From contig NZ_LIKT01000001.1 of assembly GCF_001294455.1 (NCBI RefSeq), positions 62,001 through 126,000 on the forward strand: a DNA stretch of 64,000 nt. The letters run 5' to 3'. Positions 55,040 through 62,946 of this stretch are shown one piece after another (position 1 is the stretch's first letter; the number at the start of each line of letters is the position of its first letter). The notes under the pieces were generated by a model. That model worked only from the letters and a program-made list of their open reading frames with translations, was not told where the DNA came from and made no database searches. This DNA is from Phaeobacter sp. 11ANDIMAR09. GTDB taxonomy: Bacteria; Pseudomonadota; Alphaproteobacteria; Rhodobacterales; Rhodobacteraceae. Both the position numbers and the translations under genes were made by a program.

Positions 55040-55573
55040 ATGGCATCGAAATTCGCTCGCATGGTCGCGGGCCTATGTCTGGCAACATTGGCCACAGCAG
55101 CAACCGCGCAGCAAACCACAACCGACAATCGTGTTGGGGCAAATGTGGATTGGAGCGTTTTTCAGGGCGACAGCCCAAAAGAATGCTGGGGGGTTTCCGC
55201 CCCGAAGGAGAGCGTCAACACCCGCGATGGTCGCGTGGTCGCGGTGCGCCGCAGTGAAATCCAGCTGTTTGTCTTTTACCGACCCGACAGTGGCGGCAAG
55301 GGTCAGGTCACTTTTACCGGCGGCTATCCCTTTGCCCCTGGCTCAACCGTCAACATGACCATTGGTGATACAGAATTTGAGCTCTTCACCGAGGGTGAAT
55401 GGGCCTGGCCAGCGACAGCCGCCGATGATGCCAAAATCATCACAGCCATGAAGCGCGGCGCTGGGGCCGTCCTGACGGCGCGGTCTGCACGGGGCACCCA
55501 GACCAAAGATTCCTTCTCCCTGCTTGGCTTCACCGCCGCGATTGAGGATGCGGAAAAGCGCTGCGGCAGCTGA
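55040..55573 (+). CDS. Invasion-associated locus B (IalB)-like exported protein
   Basis: A 177-residue protein with a signal peptide (SKFARMVAGLCLATLATAATA). The mature part has WSVFQGDSPKECWGVSAPKES, RSEIQLFVFYRPDSGGKGQVTFTGGYPFAPG and SVNMTIG-like VNMTIGDTEFELFTEGEWAWPATAADDAKIITAMKRG, the pattern of IalB family periplasmic proteins. Two conserved cysteines (ECWG and EKRCGS) may form a disulfide. Functions in free-living bacteria are unknown. A terminator follows at 55602. Confidence 0.8.
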   Translation: MASKFARMVAGLCLATLATAATAQQTTTDNRVGANVDWSVFQGDSPKECWGVSAPKESVNTRDGRVVAVRRSEIQLFVFYRPDSGGKGQVTFTGGYPFAPGSTVNMTIGDTEFELFTEGEWAWPATAADDAKIITAMKRGAGAVLTARSARGTQTKDSFSLLGFTAAIEDAEKRCGS

Positions 55574-55601
55574 GCGCCCCCTTAGAAAAATCTAAGCGTT
55601 G

Positions 55602-55628
55602 AACCCGGTCTTTTGGCCGGGTTTTTTA
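55602..55628 (+). terminator. Rho-independent terminator of the IalB-like gene
   Basis: AACCCGGTC and GGCCGGGTT enclose TTTT (one wobble) and run into TTTTTT. It lies 29 bases after the stop. Confidence 0.9.
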
Positions 55629-55781
55629 TTCGCTTGGGTTGCGCGCCAAAATTCAGCCGTGAAACGGTCGCCCCTTACTGCCGCTGATTGACCCCACGTC
55701 TGCTTGCCTTCTTGACCCAGGTCAAAGCAGCTCCTTTGCGTTGAAAATTACCCTGAGTTGAATGCAACAGGAGATCAACCA

Positions 55782-55949
55782 ATGCCCAAGTCTACTCTAT
55801 CCTTGTTATTCACCCTTGCCGCGCTGGGGCTGGCCGCCTGCGACAAAACGCATGAAACCTACCCGATTTCGGGGGAGCAATGCGGGCCAGAAGATCCGGT
55901 AAAGACCCTGGATGCTGCCGATTGCAATATCCCGCTTCCTCCCATCTGA
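55782..55949 (+). CDS. Small putative lipoprotein
   Basis: From the ATG at 55782 (CAGGAG at 55768-55773) a 55-residue product starts MPKSTLSLLFTLAALGLAACDKTHETYP. The LAAC lipobox gives a predicted lipidated cysteine, so a mature chain of about 36 residues would sit on the membrane. It also has two more cysteines (EQCGP and ADCNIP). No family recognised. Gap 55950-56215 after it shows no gene. Confidence 0.7.
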   Translation: MPKSTLSLLFTLAALGLAACDKTHETYPISGEQCGPEDPVKTLDAADCNIPLPPI

Positions 55950-56215
55950 CCCGGCGCTCACAGGGGGGCCTAACAACTGCCAGTTCTTTGCCACCGCAGG
56001 GCTCCGATCCCGCCCTGTGGTCCAATTTGTCTGCGCCAAGACAGATTGAATGATCGTTGTGCGCGCATCTTGCTACTTCACCACACGCTATGATCACGCA
56101 AAACCACAAGCGTGAGAGCTCGGTTCTTTAGTGCGCAGACCCTGTGGACCTCTGCCGGTTATCATCGGAAAACGGCGTCTTAGCTATGGCGGGCACAGAC
56201 AAAAGGACCGCTGTT

Positions 56216-56773
56216 ATGACCCCGACCACCCTGCATACTCTGGACACCGCCCCCCAGGCCGCAAAGCCTCTGTTGGAAGAATCCATAAAAACATATGGTA
56301 TGATTCCGAACCTCTATGCCGTCATGGCCGAAAGCCCCTCGCTGCTGGAGGGCTATTTCCAACTGCACCGCCTCGCCGATGCGTCAGGCTTTAGCCCCGA
56401 AGAGCGCACGGTCATCTGGCTGACCGTCAATGTTGCCAACCAGTGCCACTACTGCGTGCCCGCCCATACCATGATCGCCCAGGGCGAAAAAATCGACAGC
56501 GCGGTGATCGAAGCTCTGCGCAACGAAACGCCGCTGCCCAGTGACCGCCTGGAAGCTCTGCGCAGTTTTACCCTGGCGGTGCGTGAAACCCACGGCCACC
56601 CCGGTGAGACTGCCATCGCGCGCTTTCACAAGGCTGGTTTCGACAACAAGGCGATGATGGATCTTTTGGTGATCTATGCTCAAAAGGTGCTGTCGAATTT
56701 CACCAATTCTCTGTTTGACACCCCGCTGGATGCCCCCTTCCAGAGCTTTGCCTGGCAACCTGCGGCGGAGTGA
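56216..56773 (+). CDS. Carboxymuconolactone decarboxylase/AhpD-like protein
   Basis: A 185-residue AhpD-fold protein. The redox motif CHYC in ANQCHYCVPAHTM sits as in peroxidase-related AhpD proteins, and the C-terminal half repeats the helical pattern (ALRSFTLAVRETHGHPGETAIARFHKAGFDNKAMMDLLV). These proteins reduce peroxides or act as dehydrogenase-like decarboxylases. AAGGA lies before the ATG at 56216. It has no obvious operon partner; rlmN follows after 180 bases. Confidence 0.85.
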   Translation: MTPTTLHTLDTAPQAAKPLLEESIKTYGMIPNLYAVMAESPSLLEGYFQLHRLADASGFSPEERTVIWLTVNVANQCHYCVPAHTMIAQGEKIDSAVIEALRNETPLPSDRLEALRSFTLAVRETHGHPGETAIARFHKAGFDNKAMMDLLVIYAQKVLSNFTNSLFDTPLDAPFQSFAWQPAAE

Positions 56774-56953
56774 TCCGCTATTGCTGACAGGCACTCTGCG
56801 CGGGCCGTGGGCCATCCCCCTGCGGCCCGCGCCACGGATTCTTGACGACAGGACAACCCGGCCATGCGGTCCCGTGCAGAGGTTTTCTTTTGATCTTTGC
56901 GCAATCTCCTATATGTAGCCGCATCCTGCCTCCAATAGTCGAGTCGATCAGCC

Positions 56954-58141
56954 ATGACCGCCAATCCGCCAATCACCCCGGATATCCTGACAGTTCCCCG
57001 CAAGGAGAGCGAGGCGGGCAAGACCAATCTTGTCGGCATGACACGCGATAAGATGCGCCAGGCCCTGATTGACTGCGGCGTGCCGGAAAAGCAGGCCAAG
57101 ATGCGGGTCGGACAGATCTGGCAGTGGATCTATCAGTGGGGCAAACGCGACTTTGCCGAGATGACCAATCTTTCCAAATCGCTGCGCGCGCAGCTGGAAG
57201 AGAGTTTTGAGATCGCCATCCCAGAGGTGGTGAGCAAACAGGTTTCCGAGGATGGCACCCGTAAATATCTGGTGCGCATCGCTGGTGGTCACGAGGTCGA
57301 GGTGGTCTATATCCCCGAAACCGATCGTGGCACGCTTTGCATCTCCAGCCAGGTGGGCTGCACCCTGACCTGCTCCTTCTGCCACACCGGCACCCAGAAA
57401 CTGGTGCGCAACCTGACCGCAGCGGAAATCATCGGTCAGGTGATGATGGCGCGCGACGATCTGGACGAATGGCCCGTCCCCGGCACCCGCAACACCGATG
57501 AGGCACGTCTGCTGTCCAATATCGTGCTGATGGGCATGGGCGAGCCGCTGTATAATTTTGACAATGTGCGTGACGCAATGAAGATCGCCATGGATCCCGA
57601 AGGCATCCAGCTCAGCCGTCGCCGTATCACCCTGTCGACTTCGGGTGTGGTGCCCGAGATTGCCCGCACCGCAGAAGAAATCGGTTGCCTGCTGGCGGTG
57701 TCTTTCCACGCCACCACCGATGAGGTCCGTGACAAGCTGGTGCCGATCAACAAACGCTGGAACATCGAAGCCCTGCTCGAAGCCCTGCGCGCCTATCCCA
57801 GCCTGTCAAACTCGGAACGGATCACCTTTGAATATGTGATGCTGGACCATGTGAACGACAGCAAGGAAGACGCCCATCGTTTGGTGCAGCTGATCAAGGG
57901 CATCCCGGCCAAGATCAACCTGATCCCGTTTAATGAATGGCCCGGATCGGCCTACAAGCGTTCGTCGAACAACCGGATCAGGACCTTTGCCGATATCATC
58001 CATGATGCCGGCTATGCCTCGCCCATTCGCAAACCGCGCGGCGAAGACATCATGGCGGCCTGTGGCCAGCTGAAATCGGCAACAGAACGCGCCCGCAAAA
58101 GCCGCAAGCAGATCGAAGCAGAGGCCGGGGTCAAACCCTGA
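56954..58141 (+). CDS. rlmN: Dual-specificity RNA methyltransferase RlmN
   Basis: RlmN is a radical-SAM enzyme that methylates A2503 of 23S rRNA and A37 of some tRNAs at C2. The 395-residue protein has the Cys-x3-Cys-x2-Cys cluster motif at Cys136, Cys140 and Cys143 in [13 protein letters not shown], plus a later cysteine for the covalent RNA intermediate in [16 protein letters not shown] and GTLCISSQ also fit. The start at 56954 suits the family length. A terminator follows. Confidence 0.96.
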   Translation: MTANPPITPDILTVPRKESEAGKTNLVGMTRDKMRQALIDCGVPEKQAKMRVGQIWQWIYQWGKRDFAEMTNLSKSLRAQLEESFEIAIPEVVSKQVSEDGTRKYLVRIAGGHEVEVVYIPETDRGTLCISSQVGCTLTCSFCHTGTQKLVRNLTAAEIIGQVMMARDDLDEWPVPGTRNTDEARLLSNIVLMGMGEPLYNFDNVRDAMKIAMDPEGIQLSRRRITLSTSGVVPEIARTAEEIGCLLAVSFHATTDEVRDKLVPINKRWNIEALLEALRAYPSLSNSERITFEYVMLDHVNDSKEDAHRLVQLIKGIPAKINLIPFNEWPGSAYKRSSNNRIRTFADIIHDAGYASPIRKPRGEDIMAACGQLKSATERARKSRKQIEAEAGVKP

Positions 58142-58175
58142 CAGCCCGCCCAAAGGATCAGCCCCTAAGACAAAG

Positions 58176-58208
58176 ACGCCTCGGGATCAGATGGTCCGGG
58201 GCGTTTTT
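58176..58208 (+). terminator. Rho-independent terminator of rlmN
   Basis: ACGCC(T)CGG and CCG(G)GGCGT pair around an 11-base loop and are followed by TTTTTT. The stem is shorter than those of pnp and rpsO. Confidence 0.8.
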
Positions 58209-58333
58209 TATTGCGCCTATGATGCCATCAGGCGCGTTGCCACAATCTTTCCTTAAACCGGATATAATCCGGCCACAGGCAACCAACAGTTTCTATTTCA
58301 TAGACAATCAAAAAGAATCTGTGAGGAACGAGC

Positions 58334-58555
58334 ATGGCCCTGACAACACATATCCCCGAACCCGCGAATAGCAACCTGGAACCCTATGTTCTGGACCTGA
58401 TCCGTGAAGAACGTGAAAAAGCATTGAGCCCGCGCGAATGGCAGTTCCGTCTGCGCGGCTATGGCTATGCCATCAAGAATGTCGATGGCGCACAGATCGT
58501 GACAAGCCTGCCTAAGGGCACCGAAATTGGCGTCCTGCCAGCAGAATTCGCCTAA
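58334..58555 (+). CDS. Small conserved-looking protein of unknown function
   Basis: A 73-residue protein, MALTTHIPEPANSNLEPYV then LDLIREEREKALSPREWQFRLRGYGYAIKNVDGAQIVTSLPKGTEIGVLPAEF. The central helix-strand part recalls small roseobacter proteins, but I cannot name a family. No signal peptide or cysteine. A clear terminator at 58657-58705 and its own upstream region suggest a monocistronic gene. GAGGAACGAG precedes the start. Confidence 0.7.
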   Translation: MALTTHIPEPANSNLEPYVLDLIREEREKALSPREWQFRLRGYGYAIKNVDGAQIVTSLPKGTEIGVLPAEFA

Positions 58556-58656
58556 AATCCGGCCGCCAGGCCGGTATTCACAAAAGGATCCCCCACCCAA
58601 ACATCTACATTTTCCACCCAAAAATTGGGGCCCCACACCCCGCTTTTGACGTTTAC

Positions 58657-58705
58657 AAAGCACTCAGCCGGACACAGCTCCCACCTGTTCTGACTGAGTG
58701 CTTTT
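58657..58705 (+). terminator. Terminator-like hairpin after the small protein
   Basis: AAAGCACTCAG and CTGAGTGCTTT are perfect arms with a 26-base loop, followed by a T. It could work for either neighbour, since the LOG gene on the other strand ends 12 bases away. Confidence 0.7.
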
Positions 58706-58716
58706 GTCATTCCACC

Positions 58717-59565
58717 TTAGCGATCGCGCCCCGGAAGACTGTCGCGCGCAGGTGCCGGCGACCAGTTCTCAATAATTTCCACAGCTTCCTGCGCCGTTTC
58801 AACAAAGCGGAACAGGCCCAGGTCCTCGGCCGAGATCGTGCCCGCATCTGACAGCGCGTCCCAGTTGATGATTTTCTCCCAGAATGCGCGGCCGAACAGA
58901 ATAAAAGGCACACGCTCCATACGGCCCGTCTGAATCAGAGTAAGGCTCTCAAACAGTTCATCCAGAGTGCCAAAGCCACCGGGAAAGACGGTGATCGCCG
59001 CCGCCCGCATCAGAAAATGCATCTTGCGAATGGCAAAGTAATGAAAGTTGAAGCTCAGCTCGGGCGTGACATAGCCATTGGGGGCCTGTTCATGCGGCAG
59101 TACGATGGACAGCCCCACCGAATGACCGCCCGCATCCAGCGCGCCACGATTGCCCGCCTCCATCACGCCGGGGCCGCCACCGGTGACGATGACATTTTCA
59201 CGTCCACCACTTTCCTTGGACTTTTCCGTCATCAGCCGGGCAAACTCGCGCGCCTCATCGTAGAAATGCGACAGATCCGCCAATGTCTGGGTGCGAGCGC
59301 TGTCTTTGTTGGCTGGGCTAGGAATGCGGGCACCACCAAACATGACGATGGTGCTGTCGATCCCCTGCTCGTTCAGCATCAGTTCTGGCTTCAGCAACTC
59401 CAGCTGAAGACGCACAGGGCGCAGCTCCTCGCGGCACAGGAAATCCTCATCCGCAAAGGCCAGCCGATAGGCAGGCGAGGCCGATTGCGGCGTCTCGGGC
59501 ACATGTTCGGCGCGGCTCCGGTCGGAATGAGCATCCGGAAAGCGGCTGTGGCGATCATCATTCAT
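58717..59565 (-). CDS. LOG family protein (TIGR00730-type)
   Basis: From the ATG at 59565, 282 residues. The nucleotide-binding motifs VIVTGGGPGVMEAGNRGALDAGG and ITVFPGGFGTLDELFESL are those of the LOG family, members of which cut nucleoside 5'-monophosphates into base and ribose phosphate (plant LOG acts on cytokinins). An N-terminal part of 90 residues is less conserved. The same frame stays open far upstream, but that stretch lies antisense to the dehydratase gene and is not conserved. It is divergent from the dehydratase. Confidence 0.9.
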   Translation of the reverse strand: MNDDRHSRFPDAHSDRSRAEHVPETPQSASPAYRLAFADEDFLCREELRPVRLQLELLKPELMLNEQGIDSTIVMFGGARIPSPANKDSARTQTLADLSHFYDEAREFARLMTEKSKESGGRENVIVTGGGPGVMEAGNRGALDAGGHSVGLSIVLPHEQAPNGYVTPELSFNFHYFAIRKMHFLMRAAAITVFPGGFGTLDELFESLTLIQTGRMERVPFILFGRAFWEKIINWDALSDAGTISAEDLGLFRFVETAQEAVEIIENWSPAPARDSLPGRDR

Positions 59566-59739
59566 GGCGTCTCGAACAATCCTAATTGAAATTCTGGAGG
59601 TCCAGCTTAGCGCCCATCCGCCGTGCAGCGCCAGCCCCGCTGTCTGCGCTTTGCTGAGATTTAAAACAGGAGCGCTAAGACTTGTCTCATCTGAGACAAC
59701 CGCTAAGGTCCCCGGGCTGAGAAGAGGGAGAGCACGCAG

Positions 59740-60660
59740 ATGGATTGGACCCGCGAAATCAATGAGGCCGTGCAGCGGATTGCAGGCCACATCCAGGTCA
59801 CCCCGGTGATGCAGAGCCAGGGCTTTGGTCTGGATTTCCCAATCGAGATGAAGCTCGAGCAACTGCAACATACCGGCAGTTTCAAGGCGCGCGGCGCCTT
59901 TAACACCCTGCTGAGCCAGGATGTGCCCAGCGCCGGGCTGGTCGCGGCTTCGGGCGGCAACCATGGTGCAGCCGTTGGCTATGCAGCCCATCAACTGGGC
60001 CACAAGGCGCGCATCTATGTGCCGGAAATGGCTGGCCCAGCCAAGATTGCCCTGATCAAAAACACCGGTGCCGATCTGCAGGTGGTTCCCGGCGCCTATG
60101 CCAATGCCATGGAACAGGCGCAGGCCTATGAGCAACAGACCGGCGCCGGGCAGGTGCATGCCTATGATGCCCCCAGCACAGTCGCAGGACAGGGCAGCTG
60201 TTTTGCCGAATGGCAGGCCCAGGGGCTCGAAGCCGATACGGTGATTATCGCCGTTGGGGGTGGCGGCTTAATTGCCGGGGCCATGGCCTGGTTTCAAGGC
60301 GCCAAAAAGATCGTGGCCGTGGAGCCGGAAACCTCCTGTGCGCTGCACATGGCGCTGCAGGCAGGGGCTCCCGTGGATGTCGAGGTCTCGGGCGTGGCGG
60401 CAAACGCGCTGGGCGCGCGCCGGATCGGTTCCATCTGCTTTGACTTGGCCAGGACCCAGGATCTGACCTCACTCACCGTCAGCGATGACGCCATCACCGC
60501 CGCGCAAACCGCTCTGTGGCGCGAACGACGCCTTTTGGTGGAACCCGCAGGTGCCACGGCTCTGGCTGCGCTCACATCTGGCGCCTACCGCCCGGCACGG
60601 GGCGAAAAAGTGGCGGTTCTGCTATGCGGCGGCAATATCGCTCCCGACCCCATGGGCTGA
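59740..60660 (+). CDS. Threonine/serine dehydratase-type PLP enzyme
   Basis: A 306-residue fold-type II PLP enzyme. The Schiff-base lysine is in HTGSFKARGAFN, the substrate loop is LVAASGGNHGAAVGYAA and the phosphate loop is IAVGGGGLIAGA. It is shorter than biosynthetic IlvA and has no ACT domain, which suggests a catabolic or broad-specificity serine/threonine dehydratase. A GntR-type regulator starts 39 bases after its stop, and could control it. The kbl-tdh pair at 42.6 kb is another threonine route. Confidence 0.88.
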   Translation: MDWTREINEAVQRIAGHIQVTPVMQSQGFGLDFPIEMKLEQLQHTGSFKARGAFNTLLSQDVPSAGLVAASGGNHGAAVGYAAHQLGHKARIYVPEMAGPAKIALIKNTGADLQVVPGAYANAMEQAQAYEQQTGAGQVHAYDAPSTVAGQGSCFAEWQAQGLEADTVIIAVGGGGLIAGAMAWFQGAKKIVAVEPETSCALHMALQAGAPVDVEVSGVAANALGARRIGSICFDLARTQDLTSLTVSDDAITAAQTALWRERRLLVEPAGATALAALTSGAYRPARGEKVAVLLCGGNIAPDPMG

Positions 60661-60699
60661 GACTTGCACCACGGCCGCAGCCGCCCTATCGAGCCAAGC

Positions 60700-61299
60700 A
60701 TGAGCGCAACAATCGCAGATACCATCTACCTCGCCCTGAGTGAGCAAATCATCCAGGGCGAGCTGGAGGCAGGCGAAAAGCTGCGCCAGGACCATATCGC
60801 GCGGGCCTTTGACACCAGCCACGTTCCGGTGCGCGAGGCCCTGCTGCGGCTGGAAGCCCATGGTCTGGCGATTTCCGAGCCCCGGCGGGGCACCCGTGTC
60901 AGCGCCCTCAACCCGTCGGAAATCCGCGAAGTGATCGAAATGCGGGTGGCTCTGGAGATTCTGGCGCTCACCCATGCCTTTGCCCGTATCAGCCAGGCAG
61001 ATCTGATCGCAGCAGAAACGGCCCGTATCGCCTGCGACGAGGCCACGGATATGGTCACTTGGGAGCGCTGCAACCGCGCCTTTCACCGAATCATTCTGGC
61101 GCCCTGTCAGATGCCCCGGCTGCTGGCCTCGATTGACGACCTGCATATTGCATCCGCCAGGCATCTCTTTGCCAATTGGCAGCACCAATGGCGCCCCCGC
61201 ATCGACCAGGATCACGCCGCCATTTTGCAAGCCATGCAGCGCCAGGATGCCGGCACGGCCTGTGAAATCCTGCGTCGACACCTGCGCCGGGTGGGGTAA
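60700..61299 (+). CDS. GntR-family regulator (FCD type)
   Basis: A 199-residue regulator. N-terminal winged HTH: YLALSEQIIQGELEAGEKLRQDHIARAFDTSHVPVREALLRLEAHGLAI. C-terminal FCD ligand-binding domain: IREVIEMRVALEILALTHAF, ERCNRAFHRIILAPC and HHAAI-like DQDHAAILQAMQRQDAGTA with histidines that often hold a metal. FadR/FCD regulators respond to organic acids or amino acids. It follows the dehydratase, a plausible target. Start at ATG 60700. Confidence 0.9.
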   Translation: MSATIADTIYLALSEQIIQGELEAGEKLRQDHIARAFDTSHVPVREALLRLEAHGLAISEPRRGTRVSALNPSEIREVIEMRVALEILALTHAFARISQADLIAAETARIACDEATDMVTWERCNRAFHRIILAPCQMPRLLASIDDLHIASARHLFANWQHQWRPRIDQDHAAILQAMQRQDAGTACEILRRHLRRVG

Positions 61300-61417
61300 A
61301 GGCGGCAAAACGCCGGGCGCGGCGTCATTTTGGCCGTAATCCGGGCATGACCTGCGGGCAGATTGCCGTTAGAAAGCTGCGAATCCTAATTTAGCAAACA
61401 CGCCGGAGTACCCCCCA

Positions 61418-62245
61418 ATGTCCAACGCTCAGCTGGAAACCGCGATCGAGGCCGCCTGGGAGGCCCGTGACACCATCACCCCCGCCACCACTGGCGAGCA
61501 GCGCGAGGCCATTGAGGCCACTTTGCAGGCTCTGGACTCCGGCTCCCTGCGGGTTGCCGAAAAAATGGACAGCGGCGACTGGCACGTGAACCAATGGGCT
61601 AAGAAAGCTGTCCTGCTGGGCTTCCGTATCAAGGATATGGAGATGCAGTCCGGTGGGCCTCAGGGCTCCAGCTGGTGGGACAAGGTCGACAGCAAATTCA
61701 TGGGCTGGGGCGATACGGAATGGAAAGAGGCCGGCTTCCGTGCCGTTCCCAACTGCATCGTGCGTAAATCCGCATTCATCGCCCCCGGCGTTGTCTTGAT
61801 GCCCTCTTTTGTGAACCTGGGTGCCTATGTGGACGAGGGCACCATGGTTGACACCTGGGCCACCGTTGGCTCCTGTGCGCAGATCGGCAAGAACGTACAC
61901 CTCTCCGGCGGTGTCGGTATTGGCGGCGTGCTGGAACCCATGCAGGCCGGCCCCACCATCATCGAGGACAACTGCTTTATCGGCGCGCGCTCGGAAGTGG
62001 TCGAAGGCTGCATCGTGCGCGAAGGTTCGGTTCTAGGCATGGGCGTCTACATCGGCCAATCCACCAAGATCGTCGACCGTGAGACCGGCGAAGTCATGTA
62101 TGGTGAAGTCCCGCCCTACTCCGTCGTGGTCTCCGGCTCGATGCCATCGAAGAACGGCGTCAGCCTTTATTGTGCCGTGATCGTCAAGCGCGTCGATGCA
62201 AAGACCCGCTCCAAGACAGGCATCAACGATCTGCTGCGCGACTGA
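61418..62245 (+). CDS. dapD: 2,3,4,5-tetrahydropyridine-2,6-dicarboxylate N-succinyltransferase
   Basis: DapD moves succinyl from succinyl-CoA to tetrahydrodipicolinate in lysine/diaminopimelate synthesis. The 275-residue protein has an N-terminal helical part and then a left-handed beta-helix: [61 protein letters not shown], with further hexapeptide repeats to [14 protein letters not shown]. Together with dapB (1.4 kb) this window supplies two pathway enzymes, but dapA, dapC and dapE are absent. Confidence 0.96.
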   Translation: MSNAQLETAIEAAWEARDTITPATTGEQREAIEATLQALDSGSLRVAEKMDSGDWHVNQWAKKAVLLGFRIKDMEMQSGGPQGSSWWDKVDSKFMGWGDTEWKEAGFRAVPNCIVRKSAFIAPGVVLMPSFVNLGAYVDEGTMVDTWATVGSCAQIGKNVHLSGGVGIGGVLEPMQAGPTIIEDNCFIGARSEVVEGCIVREGSVLGMGVYIGQSTKIVDRETGEVMYGEVPPYSVVVSGSMPSKNGVSLYCAVIVKRVDAKTRSKTGINDLLRD

Positions 62246-62314
62246 TCTCGCTATTTTTGTTGTGACTGCTGCGCGTCTCCTTGACCCCAAGGGGGCGCGC
62301 TTTTTCTTTTGCGG

Positions 62315-62866
62315 TTAGATCAGTTCCAATCCTACCAGAACCGCCCGGCTCCCCGGTGCAATTTCAACCAAACCAGAGAGGTCGCCGTGCCAGCCATCGC
62401 CCTGACCAAGGCAGATTTCAGCCTCCGGCAGGTCCAGCCGCAGTTTCCCAGTGAGTGCAAAAACCAAGTGCGCCCCATCGCCAAGCCTATGAGTGCCCGC
62501 TTCACAAATCTGCATTTCGGGACGGATTAGGTTTGGCTCATAGATCAGATTAAAGGCTGTGCAGGGGCCCTCTTTCAGGCGCGCTTCCAGATCCAGACCA
62601 CCGTCAAAATACAGCGGGTCTAGCGGTTTGGCTGAAAGGCGATAATCCCCGTTGGACAGCTGCAAACCAGCGCCTGCGACAATACAGTGAATGCGGGACA
62701 GTCCGGGAAAGGTGGAAAAAGGCCCATCCTGATCAATCTGCGCCAGACTTGCCCGCCAGATCATCTGCGCCGTCCCCGCATCCCCATCCGCACGAGCCAG
62801 CTCCTGAGTGGAGCCGCCTCCGTTTTTCCAGGCTTGGGGGGCAATCTGTGAAATCGAAAACCGCAT
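62315..62866 (-). CDS. HutD/Ves family cupin protein
   Basis: A 183-residue double-cupin protein of the HutD/Ves family. Signature blocks are QAWKNGGGSTQELA, MIWRASLAQIDQDGPFSTFPGLSRIHCIVAGAGLQL, and FNLIYEPNL. HutD is linked to histidine use in pseudomonads and Ves to cold expression in E. coli, with no proven activity. No hut genes lie nearby, so the context gives no help. It stands on the minus strand, following the Hint gene after 80 bases. Confidence 0.85.
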   Translation of the reverse strand: MRFSISQIAPQAWKNGGGSTQELARADGDAGTAQMIWRASLAQIDQDGPFSTFPGLSRIHCIVAGAGLQLSNGDYRLSAKPLDPLYFDGGLDLEARLKEGPCTAFNLIYEPNLIRPEMQICEAGTHRLGDGAHLVFALTGKLRLDLPEAEICLGQGDGWHGDLSGLVEIAPGSRAVLVGLELI

Positions 62867-62946
62867 GATATATCCTGCAACAGCCTGTCAGCCGAGCGCA
62901 GCTTTGCGCCCTTTCTCGGCCGCTCGCAAGCAGGATTTCAGGCCTA

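Noticed and set aside
59566-60159. N-terminal extension of the LOG-family frame
   Set aside because: It is antisense to the threonine dehydratase and does not match the family start; the ATG at 59565 is conserved in position.
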